Shown here piece by piece: positions 13,801-26,315 of a DNA stretch of 64,000 nucleotides; positions within the stretch are counted from its first letter, which is position 1; each line of letters begins with the position of its first letter. The DNA is taken from NCBI RefSeq assembly GCF_016859285.1, contig NC_053411.1, positions 18,232,722 to 18,296,721 on the forward strand. Reading direction: 5' to 3'. Made by a program: the position numbers and the translations under genes. The notes under the pieces were generated by a model. It was not told where the DNA came from and did not search any database. It saw only the letters and a program-made list of their open reading frames with translations. Origin of the DNA: Xiphias gladius. Taxonomy: Eukaryota; Chordata; Actinopteri; Istiophoriformes; Xiphiidae.

Positions 13801-16800
13801 GGCCAGCCACGGAAGGTCAGCCGAAGTCGCGTCATCACCTGCACGCTACCCAAATACGTCTGAAACCTATGGTGGATTTCTCCCACCCCTCTTCTGTCAA
13901 AACAGATGGACGGTGGACGGTCAGATAGCTTCAGAACCCCCCTACCGCCACACCCATTCGACATCAGCGTTTCTGGCCACGTCTGTAACTTTTCAAAAGC
14001 AAGAACCCGACGATCAAACCCAGGCGCGGACATGAGAAAGTGAGCGGTCTTTTAAGTTCTGTAACACAACTCTTTGCGGCACTTTGCGACACTGTGAACG
14101 CCTTGCAGCAGAGACTGTCTGAAAACGCGGGCCGCTATCCCTGTATTTTAGCCAATATTGCGTTTACATCCAGAGATTTAAACGTTCATGATTTTAGGTT
14201 GACGTTAAACAGTGATTACTTTGATTGCATATGAGGGTGTTTTGTTTTTTGTTTTGTTTTTTTCCTGAAAATTTACCGCAGCTTACATCATTGACACTCG
14301 GTTTCGTCCTTGTCCGTGATGTTCGCCAACACTCTCTTCTAATGTATGGTTTTCAACTTTGTAGCGGTGACGCCGTCTCAAAACATCTACATCCTTATTA
14401 AAGATGCGTCCCCTTTCTTACACATGTACGCACCTACGTCAAGCTGGTAACGTTTAAAAGCTGTGCTCTAGGGCTTCTGGGAAATGGCGTTTGTTAAAGA
14501 CCACTAAAAAATTACCGTCCTTTTTTAAACATATATAGAGTTAACCAGATGATGTACCACTGAGTAAGGCTGGATTTTTAGTTGTCATTATACATAAAAG
14601 TCATTGGGATTTTGAATGAGGTTTTCTTACACTTGAGCTACTACACAGCCCACAAAAAATTAGCTAGGTGGCTGCCGGGTAGGTAGCTAGCTAGCCAGCA
14701 CCGTCATGAATTGGACAATAGGTTAACACAATACACTCAAGAGACACATTTACACCTTTAACTCATCTCTCACAACTGTCTGTAAACCATGGTGCAACAA
14801 ACCCAATAACTTATTATACCTTCCTTTGTTTTGGACTCTCCAGCTCTCCGTTCCGTCAAAGTTAAACTGAGAACGAAAGCTTCGGGGACTTGTTGTTTTT
14901 TTCTTTTTTTGCAAGCAAATCTTTGATCGTGGGGTTTCCGTTGAAATTTACTATTTTAAATTCTGGTGAGAATATGTTTACTTCTCTCACGTATAATGTC
15001 ATATCTTTACATTTTACATTTAAAATGTTATTTTGTCTTATGCCATTACCCAAGAATGCACAGAAGCGCGGCCTCCGTGACATTACGCGTTTCTTTATCT
15101 CAACGTGCTTTTGACGTGAAAGTTCCGGCTAGAATAGAAAAATGAACTGAAATACCTTACGGGTATTGTGGGACTTTTAAATTCATTTTACTTACATGTT
15201 TTTATTTCGCCTTATCATTTAGCAACGAAAAATGCCATTCTGTAGAAGAGGGTATGGGCCAAGGAGTTCTGAGATTTATTTCACACTTTAATCTGAAAAT
15301 CAGAATTATAAGGTTAAAGGTTAAAGGATCTCAAGAAGATAATCATTCACAGCTGCAGCGAATTCTAGACATGAATCTGAGAACACGGCATTTCCTCTTC
15401 AAATTAGGACTTAATTCACAAAAGCCCGATTTTATTCTCGGAAACCCGACTTTCACGTCCCCATTCTGACATTAAAATCACACTCGATTTATTCACACAA
15501 TTCGGACCATTTTTCTTTGTTTGTTTGTGTTTTTCTTTTTCTTTTTTAAATGTTCGGAGTTCTTGCTCTGGCTATGCAGTGGATTGATGTAGTAGCTACC
15601 GCATGTTACGGACCTACAAGGCCTTGTGTGTTTTTTTGTTTTGTTTTTTTTTTACCTCGGCTTTGATGACGGACACCTTCCTCGGGTAACGCAGCAGAAA
15701 ACCCAGCTGTAGAAACGAGACAAACTTGAAGACATCCAGCACCACGACGTTTCGTATGAAGAACTCGTCTATGCTTTTATGATCGGTCCAGCTGGCGGGC
15801 TCCCACCTAACACACAATTACATCATTTATGCAGTCGACCATTCAAGCAGCACTTTTTAAGTAATGTTTCAGATTTGAAAAAAAAAAAAATTCAAAAAAT
15901 TTGGGACTGTTCATCAGATGACTGAGGTTTTAACACAAACTTTACCACAACAAAAAAAACCAACAATATTGTCATAAAACTACAGGAAAGTGATTGTGAA
16001 GCTATATCAATTTAATTTGTGTATAATATTCTTATCATAAGGTATTTTATCATCAACCAGTGCTAACAAAAATAAAAAAAATAATTTGGTTATTACACAA
16101 TCATACTTTGGCATTTTTTAAATCAACAGGAAATCACAGTGTATAGAAAAATGTTCCCAAATTTCCTACTTGTTAATCCTGATGCTAATGTCTTTGTACC
16201 ATCTGGCGTTCTGTTAGCCATCAAACAGCTCGGCGAGCTATTCTCATTTTTTTTTTTTTTGGGTGAATTTAAAGCAGCTTAAATCTCCACCTGGTTGTTT
16301 AAAACTGGCAGGGACGGTAATGGAATTCACCAACTGATGAGATGCTGACAGAAACAAAACTTTCCTGCTGCGCTTCTGGTGCATACATCGACAGCTTTTT
16401 TGAGACCACGCAGACGCACGGGCTTCCTACCTGCCCTCGCCGGTCAGCGTGACGCCGTCCACGAAAATGGAAGTGAGCGGCACTCCGTCTAAAGCCACCA
16501 GGAGATCGATAACGGCCTCATCAGAGATGGAAAGGTTACGGAAGCCTATGTACCTGAGGAGTGACGCCAGAGAGGAGTCGTTGGTTGGTTTGTCTGCCAA
16601 AAACAATGTTTTTGACTTTTTTCATTGTTTGCGTTTAGCGTTCTGCTTTCAGACTGAGCGTGTTGACATGCACACTAGTATCCTGGTTACGATCAGGGTT
16701 TTTTGGAGTATCCTGGTTATGTTCTGTGTAAACAGTGTAAACAGCTTTTCCCTGTTCTGAGAAACCTGGATATACTACCTGGGGTACTCTGATAGAGACC

Positions 16801-19673
16801 AGGATACCGTGGCATGTAAACACCTCATCCGGGTTTCTGAACCATCTCGTAGTGGCCGAGATGGTGAGAAATCAAGACACACCTGCAGGCGGACGATCAG
16901 AAACCTCGATACTGTTACGATCATGGATACAGGGTTATGAATGTCTGGGTTTTCACGTAAACACCCTGATCCCGAATATTATCAACAACAGGTTGCGGCC
17001 CAAAACCGGGATCCTAATGCACATTTCAACGCGCTCATTGTGGCCATACCTGATCCTCCTCTTTGCTGTCTCCCTGAAGGGCTGAACAGACTCATTCCTT
17101 TTCAGGTGGAGGTCTTCCAGAGTGATTTGCGTCTCAGGGTACGACACGTCACCGAGCACAGCTGAGGCTAAGGCTGTGTTTGTTAAAAACGGTCCATGGA
17201 GGCTCAAACTGACTCGACCCAACGGCCAGACGTACGCCAGAGCGCCGGCCTCGTACCTGCAGAGAGAGAAAGGTGGCAGAGCAGACAGTGGCCCCGGCCA
17301 TCAGACATCTTAGAGAAGAAATTTGGTGATATTCTATGTTTTTCTTATCATCAACAAATCCCGTGAAAAGCACAAAACACACACCACCAAATGCGGATCA
17401 ATCTAAAAAGTAGTCCCCAACAAACGCACTATTTCCTCCAGTTTATTTGCTAAAACCTGCACTGACCGGCTGTTTTAGGCAATTACTGAGCCTTTTCTAA
17501 AAACTGAAACTATCCAATTTGTGACACATTTTTAGTAGATTAGTGGCTCGAGAGAAAATCAAATTCCATTCTCTGGTTCCAGGTTCTCAAATGTGAAGAT
17601 ATGCTGTTTTTTTTCTCTGTCATATGTGACAGTAAATCGAATATTTTAAGGTTTTAGACTGTTAGTCAGACAAAACAAACTGTCAGCCCGAGAAATGAAT
17701 GCGACTGATTTATCGTTAACCGAGAAAAATAATTGTCATATGGATCGATTATGTAAATAACTACTTTATTATTACAGCACATTACAAAAAAAGTTACAAA
17801 GTGCTTTACATGGTTTTCAACAGGATTACACCATAAAAAAAAATAGAAATTATGCAGGAAAAATTGGACATTTAAAATTAAAACATAATAAAATTGAGTA
17901 AAATACCCCCAATAAAAACAAACAAAAACAAAACAGACAAGAAAGATACATTTTGAGAAATTATTTAAAAGATGTTGCTGTTTCTACAAGCCTCAGATCT
18001 TCAGGCATGGAGTTCAAGGGATGAGGGGCCTTGACTGCAAAAGCCTGGTCTCCGTTAGTCTTGAGCTGGGACTTGGGGCCAGCCGGAAGGGTCATGCCTG
18101 AGGATCTGAGGCTGCGCTCTGCCTCGTAGGTAGGGCTACTTTTGTCAGCTATTTTTAGATTTAGCCTTAGCCCTGAGACAAAAAGACACACTAGTAAAAA
18201 CAGCGTCAGTCTCAAACCTCGTCAGGTTGTTGGCCTTCACAGTGAGCTCCTCCAGCTGAGTGACTCCAGACAGAGCCGCCCTCTTCAGCTCCTTCAGAGC
18301 AGGACCTCCGAAGGCCAACCTCCTCAGCCTGACCAGCCCCTGAAACACTGGAGCAGAACCTATGGAGCTGGAGGAGAGGAGAGAAGAAGAAACTGCACTA
18401 CAGGGCCAAAAGTAGCTGGACACATCTGCAGCGTGGAGGTCTCTGTAACCTGAGCTCCTTACCTGTATGGGTTGTTGAGCAGGTTGAGCTGTTGCAGAGC
18501 TCCTAGCCTGCTGAACCAGCCGTGGTTGATTGCAGTGAGCTGATTGTCAGACAGATCCAGCTCCTCCAAGCTCCACAGAGAGTCAAACGCTGACGGATCG
18601 ATCGCAGCAAGCCTGTTACCTGGAAGGCAGGAACATGCACGTGTAAGAAAACATCTACACCCGACAAAAATTGTTGTCAGGGGGTTTCACAGGGGTCAAC
18701 CCTCGGACCACTGGCTGTCATTACTTATCATTATTATTCTTGTTATCCTCATTATTGTTATCGCGGCCATGGTTATTATCATAATCGTTGTTGTCCCCAG
18801 GTCGCTAATCACGGTCCAGTCGGACCTCTCGGGTTGTCGGGCGGAGGTTTCTCAACTGTACCTAGAATAAGACTCCGATCTGGTAAGTGTGCTTTTAGTT
18901 ACGAGTAACTCATTTGAAGACCACATTCCTATCTATTTTTCTTGCACTTGTCGGCTTAAAGGCTGAGGTTCGAAGTTCCTTCTTGACCTTGGGCACAGCA
19001 CAACACGGACGAGAGGGTCCTTAAAGTGCAGGGAAAAAAACATTTCAATGTGTGTATGTAAATATGTGTATATATATACACACACATACATACATATATA
19101 TATATTTATTTTTAGCCACCGGACGCTGTTAAAGCTTCATGAGAGCTGTGGTCATTTATCATTCGTTAACTTGATGAGGTGTTAACATGTTTCTGTCCAG
19201 TGCAGTCGTAGACGTGACAGAAAACCTCAGGAGTGCTAAAGGAAAATAAAAACCAACAAACCTATGAGAGGATGCGCTGAGAAATAAACCTGCCGCTATG
19301 AGCTGGAAATGTTTGTGTTCTGAACTCGCCTCCTTTTTTAGTCACGACTTCATGTGTTCTATATTATCTAGATGCTCTGGCCTTATCCCAGTAAATACCC
19401 ATCGGCGTTACCGTGGAGACTCAGAGCCCTCAGCGGCACGTGCCCCGTCAGGTCGTCACCGGTCACCACGGTGATGTTGTTGAAGGAGAGATCCAGAGTA
19501 AGTGCACGGCCCGTCACCATGGGAACTCGGGTGAATCCGCCACGGGAGCAGTTGCAGGAGAGCCGCAGGTCACAGCGATTGCAGGATGACCTCTCAGCCT
19601 CTCGGTTTGACCCCTGACCCCAGCACAGGAGGAGGGGGAGGAGGGTGAAGTAAAGGTTGGTCGGCTGTCCCAT
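10852..19673 (-). CDS. tlr2: Toll-like receptor 2
   Basis: Eleven coding exons on the minus strand: 19673-19412, 18619-18463, 18367-18218, 17256-17050, 16553-16431, 15806-15656, 13573-13409, 13055-12876, 12771-12631, 12550-12048 and 11266-10852. All phases join, giving 817 residues. It begins with a signal peptide ([21 protein letters not shown]), followed by leucine-rich repeats, a cysteine-rich LRR cap (FVCSCDF), one membrane span (about 595-617) and a TIR domain. TIR box 1 is [11 protein letters not shown] (from about 654), box 2 is [13 protein letters not shown] with the conserved BB-loop proline near 706, and box 3 is GEFW. Segments such as [22 protein letters not shown] and [12 protein letters not shown] align with mammalian TLR2. 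TLR2 is a cell-surface sensor of bacterial lipoproteins. Human TLR2 has one coding exon. A loop of roughly ten extra, partly acidic residues sits before box 2 at the last exon junction. Confidence 0.95.
17315..17510. repeat. Dispersed repeat in a TLR2 intron (internally deleted copy)
   Basis: It shares blocks with 43115-43530 in the same order: TTTGGTGATATTCT-TTTTTCTTATCA, then AATCCC-TAAAAGC-like, CCACCAA-TGC, and finally CCCCAACAAA-followed by TTTCCTCC and TTTGCT. The 43-kb copy has about 200 extra bases in the middle. Confidence 0.6.
17750..18190. repeat. Probable dispersed teleost repeat in a TLR2 intron
   Basis: AAAGTGCTTTACATGG with A-rich sequence, then a stretch reading GCAAAAGCCTGGTCTCC and GGGTCATGCCTGAGGATCTGAGG. 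It resembles, from memory, a repeat tail common in fish introns. The class was not determined. Confidence 0.4.
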
Positions 19674-22600
19674 GCTGTAGGAAGAAAATATAGAGGGATT
19701 GGCTGGGGAATGAGACTCAGTGAATGAGTCAGAATTATTAAGCTGCAGCAGGACACAGAGACACAGGACAAAAGTGAAAGGAACCCAGGGGGGAGTTGGA
19801 ATTTGATAAAAGAGGAAGTCCTCGACGTTTTACTGTGGCCTTCCCAAAGCCTTGATGTGCAACCCAATCGTGACAGAGCAGAAAGGATTTTAATTGCTCA
19901 CACGGCCTGTGCTGAAGGCTCTCAGGCGCCCATATGTCACGTCCTACGTCTACCTAAACATCCAGCTCCATGTTGTTGGTTGAGCACCCGATTTCAGAAC
20001 CGTAGGTCCGAATGTGCACTCCTCTGGTTTTCAGGCCTTCCCGTGTCTGGCTAAGACCTCTCGAATGCTTCGGTGTTATGCAGCCTGCTGTAGCAAAGCG
20101 CATATAGAACATTTCATTTACACTTCTTTCGTTAATATCAGTATATGCTAAGTGTGCTGTTATTGATATAAACCTTCAGTAAGTTTAAAAAGGATGTACT
20201 TACCATGATAAGTGACACTCATCTGTGGAGGTCCTCTAAAATGTTTGTACATTGATCAAACGTATGTTTCATTGTTTTCCGTTTTTCCAGACCTGGGTGT
20301 CCACATACTTGTGGCCACTTATACGCCCGACATTTCGGCAACGCATCGGACAGATTTGACCCTGGTGTTCGCTGTGACTCTGAGCCAATTACTTTTCGCC
20401 GTGCGACGTTCATGAGAAAGCATTTGAAATATACACAGAGGAGATGAAGTTATGACCTTTGAAAAGAAAAGAAAAAGCAGCCGCACGGTGTCAGGCAGCA
20501 TTGAATACGAAAACAAGTCATGAGAATGTTTGACTTCGGATCAGCAAGATACACCGTAAAAACGGATTCTAACTATTTACCATTTGATGCAAAGCCCCTT
20601 TAGGCTGAAGGGAAATGAGCTCATTCGTATTTTGGAAAACCCAGACTTCAGTCACTCTTTTGTAGCCCTCGCTTGGTCAAGCGCTTCTCTGATTTTGACC
20701 TTTATCTCTTTGCCTTTGACTCAAGCGGACGGTTTCCGTTGTAAAGTGGAAAAACGGAAACTGAAACAGCATTTGGGGCGAGCACGTAAAATAAGTAAAC
20801 CCCACGTTTTGTTCTAGGATTCTATCATACGCTTGCGTTGCCTTACCTGATTTTTTTTTTGCCGGGCTGACTCCCGATAATCAAGGGAACTGGTTCAAAG
20901 TGAAAAAGCGAATGAGCTCAAATTGTTTTTATGAGCGTGTAGAGAGGAAGTGAGGCATCGGTGGTGCGAGTTTTAACCAAGTGTGAAAAGAGGTAGTGGG
21001 CATGAAAATTCACTCTCAGGAGGAAACCTTCGTGGGTGTGTGCCTGTAAAAATGCTGAAGTGTATAAGTCTGTATATGCAAGTGCACAACGACGTTAAAT
21101 AATATAATGACATAATCATTTTCCCGCACTGGCAGCAGGTTTGTTTTTTCTTTTGCCGAAATGCCGTGTTTGCTTCGAAACCTACCGCATGTGTTGTTGA
21201 CTTGGATCAACTCTTCCTGCTTTGACTACGACTCAAAAGTCAGGCTGAAGCAAAGCAGCCAAATGTAGTGGTGTCTGTTAAATAATAGACTCTAACCGCT
21301 GCATGCACAAGGCTGCCACCACAATCACTTCTGCTCTGGCTCGCTCTTCTCTTTCTATCCAACACTTCCCCTCACTTTCCAGAATGCACTTCGGATTCGC
21401 AGTTAACATTCTTCACTTGCTGGATTTTCTCACAAAAGTCAAACCTCAAATTGAGCTGATTTAAAAAACAAAAACAAAAAACCCAGAAAAACGTCAGATC
21501 CACTCTTAGATAGAAGGACTACGCCCTGGATGAGATTCAAATTAAAGAAGGATCAAGAAGCCTGCTGGAAAACAGTAGGTAATTGAGGCTGTAACCGTAG
21601 GGGCTGAACAATTACCCACATTTGCGGCGCAGGTGAAAAAACAAATGTTGCACTGAATCAAAAAATACGTGCATCATATCTTTGTGTCAGCAGGTTCGAG
21701 GGAGTCACGACTGAGAGGGAGCTCGACGCAAATGCTGCCTATCAGGCACCAAGAGTTTCAAAGTACCTAAACTGCCTCTGTGATTTTTGTTGCGTTTATT
21801 TGTACAAAAAGTCCCTGGGAAATTGCTGTTTATTACGACGTCATCCTCGACACTGCCACCAGATGGTGCCAAACTCTTTTTAAAAGCTGCTCAAGGGCAG
21901 TTAAACCCTTGTTGTAATAATCCTGACAAATAATGGTAATGTCACTGTTGATCATAGTGCGTGATTATCAGCCACCGTGCGGCCGAGTTCCCTGTGGATT
22001 TAGCTGAAACGCGAGAAAAAAACATCGTAAACACCTGCTATCGACACAACGGAAACCCTTGAAAGACAGAAAGCGTGTCCGCAGTTATTCGTCCCCAGAC
22101 TATTGTGATCACGATGAGTTTTGTGTCACATAATCCTGCCTGTCATTTCATTGTGTCACGGCTTCCCAGACCTTCTCGTCCCTTTGTCCCATCACTTCTT
22201 GTGTCTCTCAAGGTTTTTACACTCCGTTTTCTGTACTGCACTCATCTAGGATCTCAACCGACGTAAGAAAACGGACTCTCTGGAGCGCTCTTAAATTTGA
22301 GACCATTTTTATATCTTGTGAAATGTCACCTATGGGAACTTTTCGAGGTTTGATAGATCCGTGCAGCCACAAACTTCCGGCTCCACGCAAGACCTTCGCG
22401 GATGCCGTGGAGCTGATGACAGTTATGTCACGCAGACTCTTGCAGCCCGTGGAAACCATGAATTGGTGGTAGAGTTGGGAGAAACTAAGAGTAATTCAAA
22501 AAACCCCAAAAAACTAGCTCCTAGGTCTGTGAGAAATTAAACGTAGTCCAGAGCTGCTGTCGGTTTTGCAAAAACACGGGGATTATGAACTTTTGTAATA

Positions 22601-25600
22601 TTTTGATGGTGTCCAGTTAGTAAGGATTAAAGCAGCTCAACAGGAAGTCAATACTGTAGTTGCTACTGCATTTAGGAAGCTAGTCAGCCAGACGTGTTAA
22701 CGCTAGCAGGTTACGTTAGCGCAGAGACACGCCCTCTTAATCCGCTACCTTTAGACTTCTGCCGTTGCGTTTTCGGTTTTGCAAAGGTGAGTCACGCTGG
22801 CCACGATCGGACAATGCCTGTTCGCGGGTGGGGTCAACCGGGGCGGTCCCCGAATCACAAGCACAAGACAAAGGAAAGACTAACCTACAGGCCCTGGCAA
22901 AGCCAGAGGGCTGCCACGTCGGTGGGACCTAAAGAAGCGTTTTTGACATCAAGCGGCATCGGTTACATCGGTCACTGGTGATTAAAACATAAGACAACAG
23001 CATCACAGTAGTGGGCAGTCTGGGAAACAGAGTTACCTATATGGTTTTAAGTGTGATACTTGAACACTGGGACAAAAAATAGCAGTCATCGGATATCATA
23101 GCTTATATTGAATGTGCGTACATTGTGTGGTGATTTTATCATGTATGATATGATCCTGCCAGTCTCGAGGGGTCAGTGTTCATTTGCAAAAACTGTTTGT
23201 TACCCAGATACGAACAAAACAAGATTGTAAAATAAAAGCAACTTTAGATTTATCCCACTGGGTTTTAAATATTTCTTTTGATCCTGAAGTCACAAGTAAC
23301 CTGAAAACCAGAAGGCACAAGCAGACGAGAGAGTCCGGGACAATGTGAACAATACGATGAAAAGCCGATATAAAAAAAGATGTAACCCAAAACTCGCCAC
23401 GATTACAATAGTCTGAGAAAGAACGTACACAAGGCAAAGACAACGATATCCGTCTCTGCCGAAAAGAATCATTGTTGGCGTAGGATTTGACCTCAAAGCT
23501 GTGGTGCCGACACGGGAAATGAAAAAAATGACGCAGGAGAAGCATCGGTGACCTGCGGGATAAAAGGCAGAGAAGCAGCCGAGGCCGCCACACGAGGCTC
23601 GTCACAGCAGCCGTCCTGGAAAAGGTATTCAGTATTAATATTAATAAAATAAAATCAGCAGTATTATCAAGGGCTTTATCTGTGGAATAACATTTTTTTG
23701 CATAATCATGCAAAGAATAACTGAAATCTGTTTTGTGCTATGTACATTGTTATGTGTTATTCACTTTAAGTGCACGATAATAATCACTATAGTCACTATA
23801 CTGTTCATTTCTATAGAAACTATGCTTCGTACGCATGCAAAAAATAAGCTCAGACTCATGCCACAGTTACAATGCCACATAAGATAAAAACCCAGAGTAG
23901 GCAGTAACCAGCCGAGTACATACACGTGTAGAAAAGATACAGCCATCGCTCCGACGGTGTTTCGGACAGTGGAGGGTGAAGAACCCTTTAAATACGATGC
24001 TCTTTCCTCCTGGAACAATCCACAGAGGAACGTGGAGAGCGGATGCCCAGCAGTTCCAAATCCTCTGGAAAACCGCTCCCTCAGTCACTCTGGTTGCTTT
24101 TTAATTATTGCTGTTTGCCCCCCCCCCTGACTGGTCAGTAGGACGTGCCAGTATTGTTGAGACAGTGTGTGTCGAACAGCTTTTGGACGTCCAGGCCCAA
24201 CTGCCTCCTCAGCGCCATCATCGTCATCACCATGAAGGAGCTCAGCGCGGGCCTCGCACTCCTCGCCCTCCGGGCTCTGAGCCGAGCCATCCGGCTCAAC
24301 TCTCACCCTTTTGTCTGTGCCGAGAAGCCCTGAACTCAGACCTGACAGTCGGAAGCCAAACCGAGTACCGAACAGTTGGAGCAATATTCTTCTCAAAACT
24401 CTTTCCTTCTCCTTTTTTTTGTTGTTTTTTTTTAGTTAAAAATGATCATTAGATATTATACACACGGCCTTTAGAGGTCAGTGTTCTTTGCAGAGATGTG
24501 TCTACCTGAGTTAGGGTTTGATGGTGGCTTAGCCATCTGAACTCACTTCAGGCCTCTTGCTCTGGGCCAAGCTGTAGCCTTCTTTCGTATTTATTAATAC
24601 AATTTAAGCAAGAATTGTAATTATAATATCAATAAAAAAAAAAACTCCACAACACTTAACTGTGATATATGTGAAGTTTGTGGGGGAAAAGTGTTTGATG
24701 ATTTCTTCTTTCAAATTTGTAATGCGTGCCCTGACGAAAAATCCCCCTGTGGGATGCTCCCCCGGGCCAACTAGTCTGGCTTCCTTGGTTAGCTGCTCCA
24801 CACTGTGATAGCAATATACAGCACTAACTCCCGCAGCGGCCGCCGGTTTCACATAATATGGAATGTTAGTGTCACAAGTCAAATCAGACTTAATCCGAAA
24901 GTCGCACCGACGCTTAATAAAACGGGTGGTTCACTGAGTGGCACTTAACGGGAAACGAGAAAAAAAATTCAAACAAATGAAAGGGATACCGGATGTCGAA
25001 GTAAGCGGGTCGGTAAGGTTTGACCTGCGCAGTTGAGATGTTGTAGTTTTGAATATGATGAGTCCGAGGATGTATGACGTTGCAGGGACGCGCTCGCTCT
25101 CATCGTTTCTGGGAGTTTGAGTTTAATTTCTTGCCAAAAGATCTAGTTTGAGGGTCGGGGTAAGAGTTCTGGTGAGACAGTTGGTGGTTATGGTGTTTAA
25201 TGTATAATAAGTTAGTAAATGTCCGCACAAGTTTGTGTGTCGAGGCCTGTGATTTCATAACGTGCCCTTTTGGACTCAAACAAAAACATCAGTTGTCCCA
25301 ACAGTGACTCACTGAGCCGTCTTCTCAAAAACGGCATTCACTGTGTCTTCACAGACCAAATACTTTTACCGTTAATAACAAGAGACTCAAGGGCCTATTG
25401 TAGGGACCAAGTCACTGAATCCACTGCCGTTTTCCTCCTCGGGAGCTACGCGAGTTCACATCAAAACTATCACAGGTGGTGGATGTTACCGCCATTAAAT
25501 CCAGGACATGAGTCAAGAAGGGTCAGGGTCATTTCCCAGCATGAAGCCATCTCGCATCTCACGCTGCCGGGAATTAAATTCTCATTGAGAAATACCCAGT

Positions 25601-26200
25601 CCTTTGTTTATTTTGCTCGCTGTAGATTTCATTTGACTTGGCATAAAAATACCGGAATCTGCCTAAAAAAATGTCTATTTTTTAAAACTGTAGAACGCAA
25701 ACTTCTCCAAGTTGCAAAAACAAAAACGTAACAGTATATCCAGAAAAAAATGAGGGCATAGCCAAGGCCCTGTCCGAGTATCTATTCTAAGTGTAAATTA
25801 TGTTTGAGGTGGTCACCTGTCTGGCCAGGATAACTCTTTCTACATCACAGCCAGCGGCTAAAAGTTTAAAGCTATTGTGAAAAGACCTCAGAAGCAGTAA
25901 ATCCAAAACAATGCTGGCTTTCTTTTAGTTATGTTGACATGTTGGAGATGTGAAGTCACTCAAAAACAGCTAAGATTTTAGCTTAGTGAATCACAACATC
26001 ACTGGCTTGAAAACACAAATGGTCCAACTGGAAAGTGCTTTCTCACGTATCAGGAAACTCGCTCGGCCCTTTTGACCCTCTGTCCGTATCGACCGTGCGC
26101 GGCTGTGACTCAGGTTGGGTAAACTGCCCCGGCAGTTCTTGGCCTCTCTTAGCAGATCAATGAAAGCGGGGGAGGACAGCCGCTCCCACAGCGAGACCAA
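19674..26200. other. Gene-poor interval between TLR2 and fgb
   Basis: About 6.5 kb holding the 5' side of TLR2 and the upstream region of fgb. I recognise no gene here. Two open stretches stand out but match no family I know: minus strand 23713-23180 (177 codons) and a GC-rich patch at 24150-24340. A non-coding first exon of TLR2 may lie here, but I cannot place it. Confidence 0.5.
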
Positions 26201-26202
26201 GG

Positions 26203-26209
26203 ATAAATA
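26203..26209 (+). promoter_or_regulatory. fgb: TATA-like element of fgb
   Basis: ATAAATA within GGATAAATAC, about 110 bp before the fgb start codon, which fits a short 5' UTR of about 80 bases. Confidence 0.45.
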
Positions 26210-26315
26210 CCTGGTCAAAGGAGATTTCAGGGACAGAAAAAGGAGTGAAGGCTCACTGAAGACAGCAGAGTGACTGACCGGAGTTGGACAAGAGTAACGT
26301 TACCGACAGCGGACG

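Noticed and set aside
16553-16600. Earlier acceptor (GGCAG at 16594) for TLR2 exon 5
   Set aside because: It would put the exon out of phase with exon 4. The TCCTCAG acceptor at 16554 restores the phase and the match to mammalian TLR2 ([11 protein letters not shown]).
24108-24452. GC-rich open frames on both strands
   Set aside because: Composition is gene-like, but neither reading matches a family I know and there are no clear exon borders.
25270-25731. Plus-strand 153-codon open frame upstream of fgb
   Set aside because: No motif, no splice context and low-complexity codon use; treated as chance.
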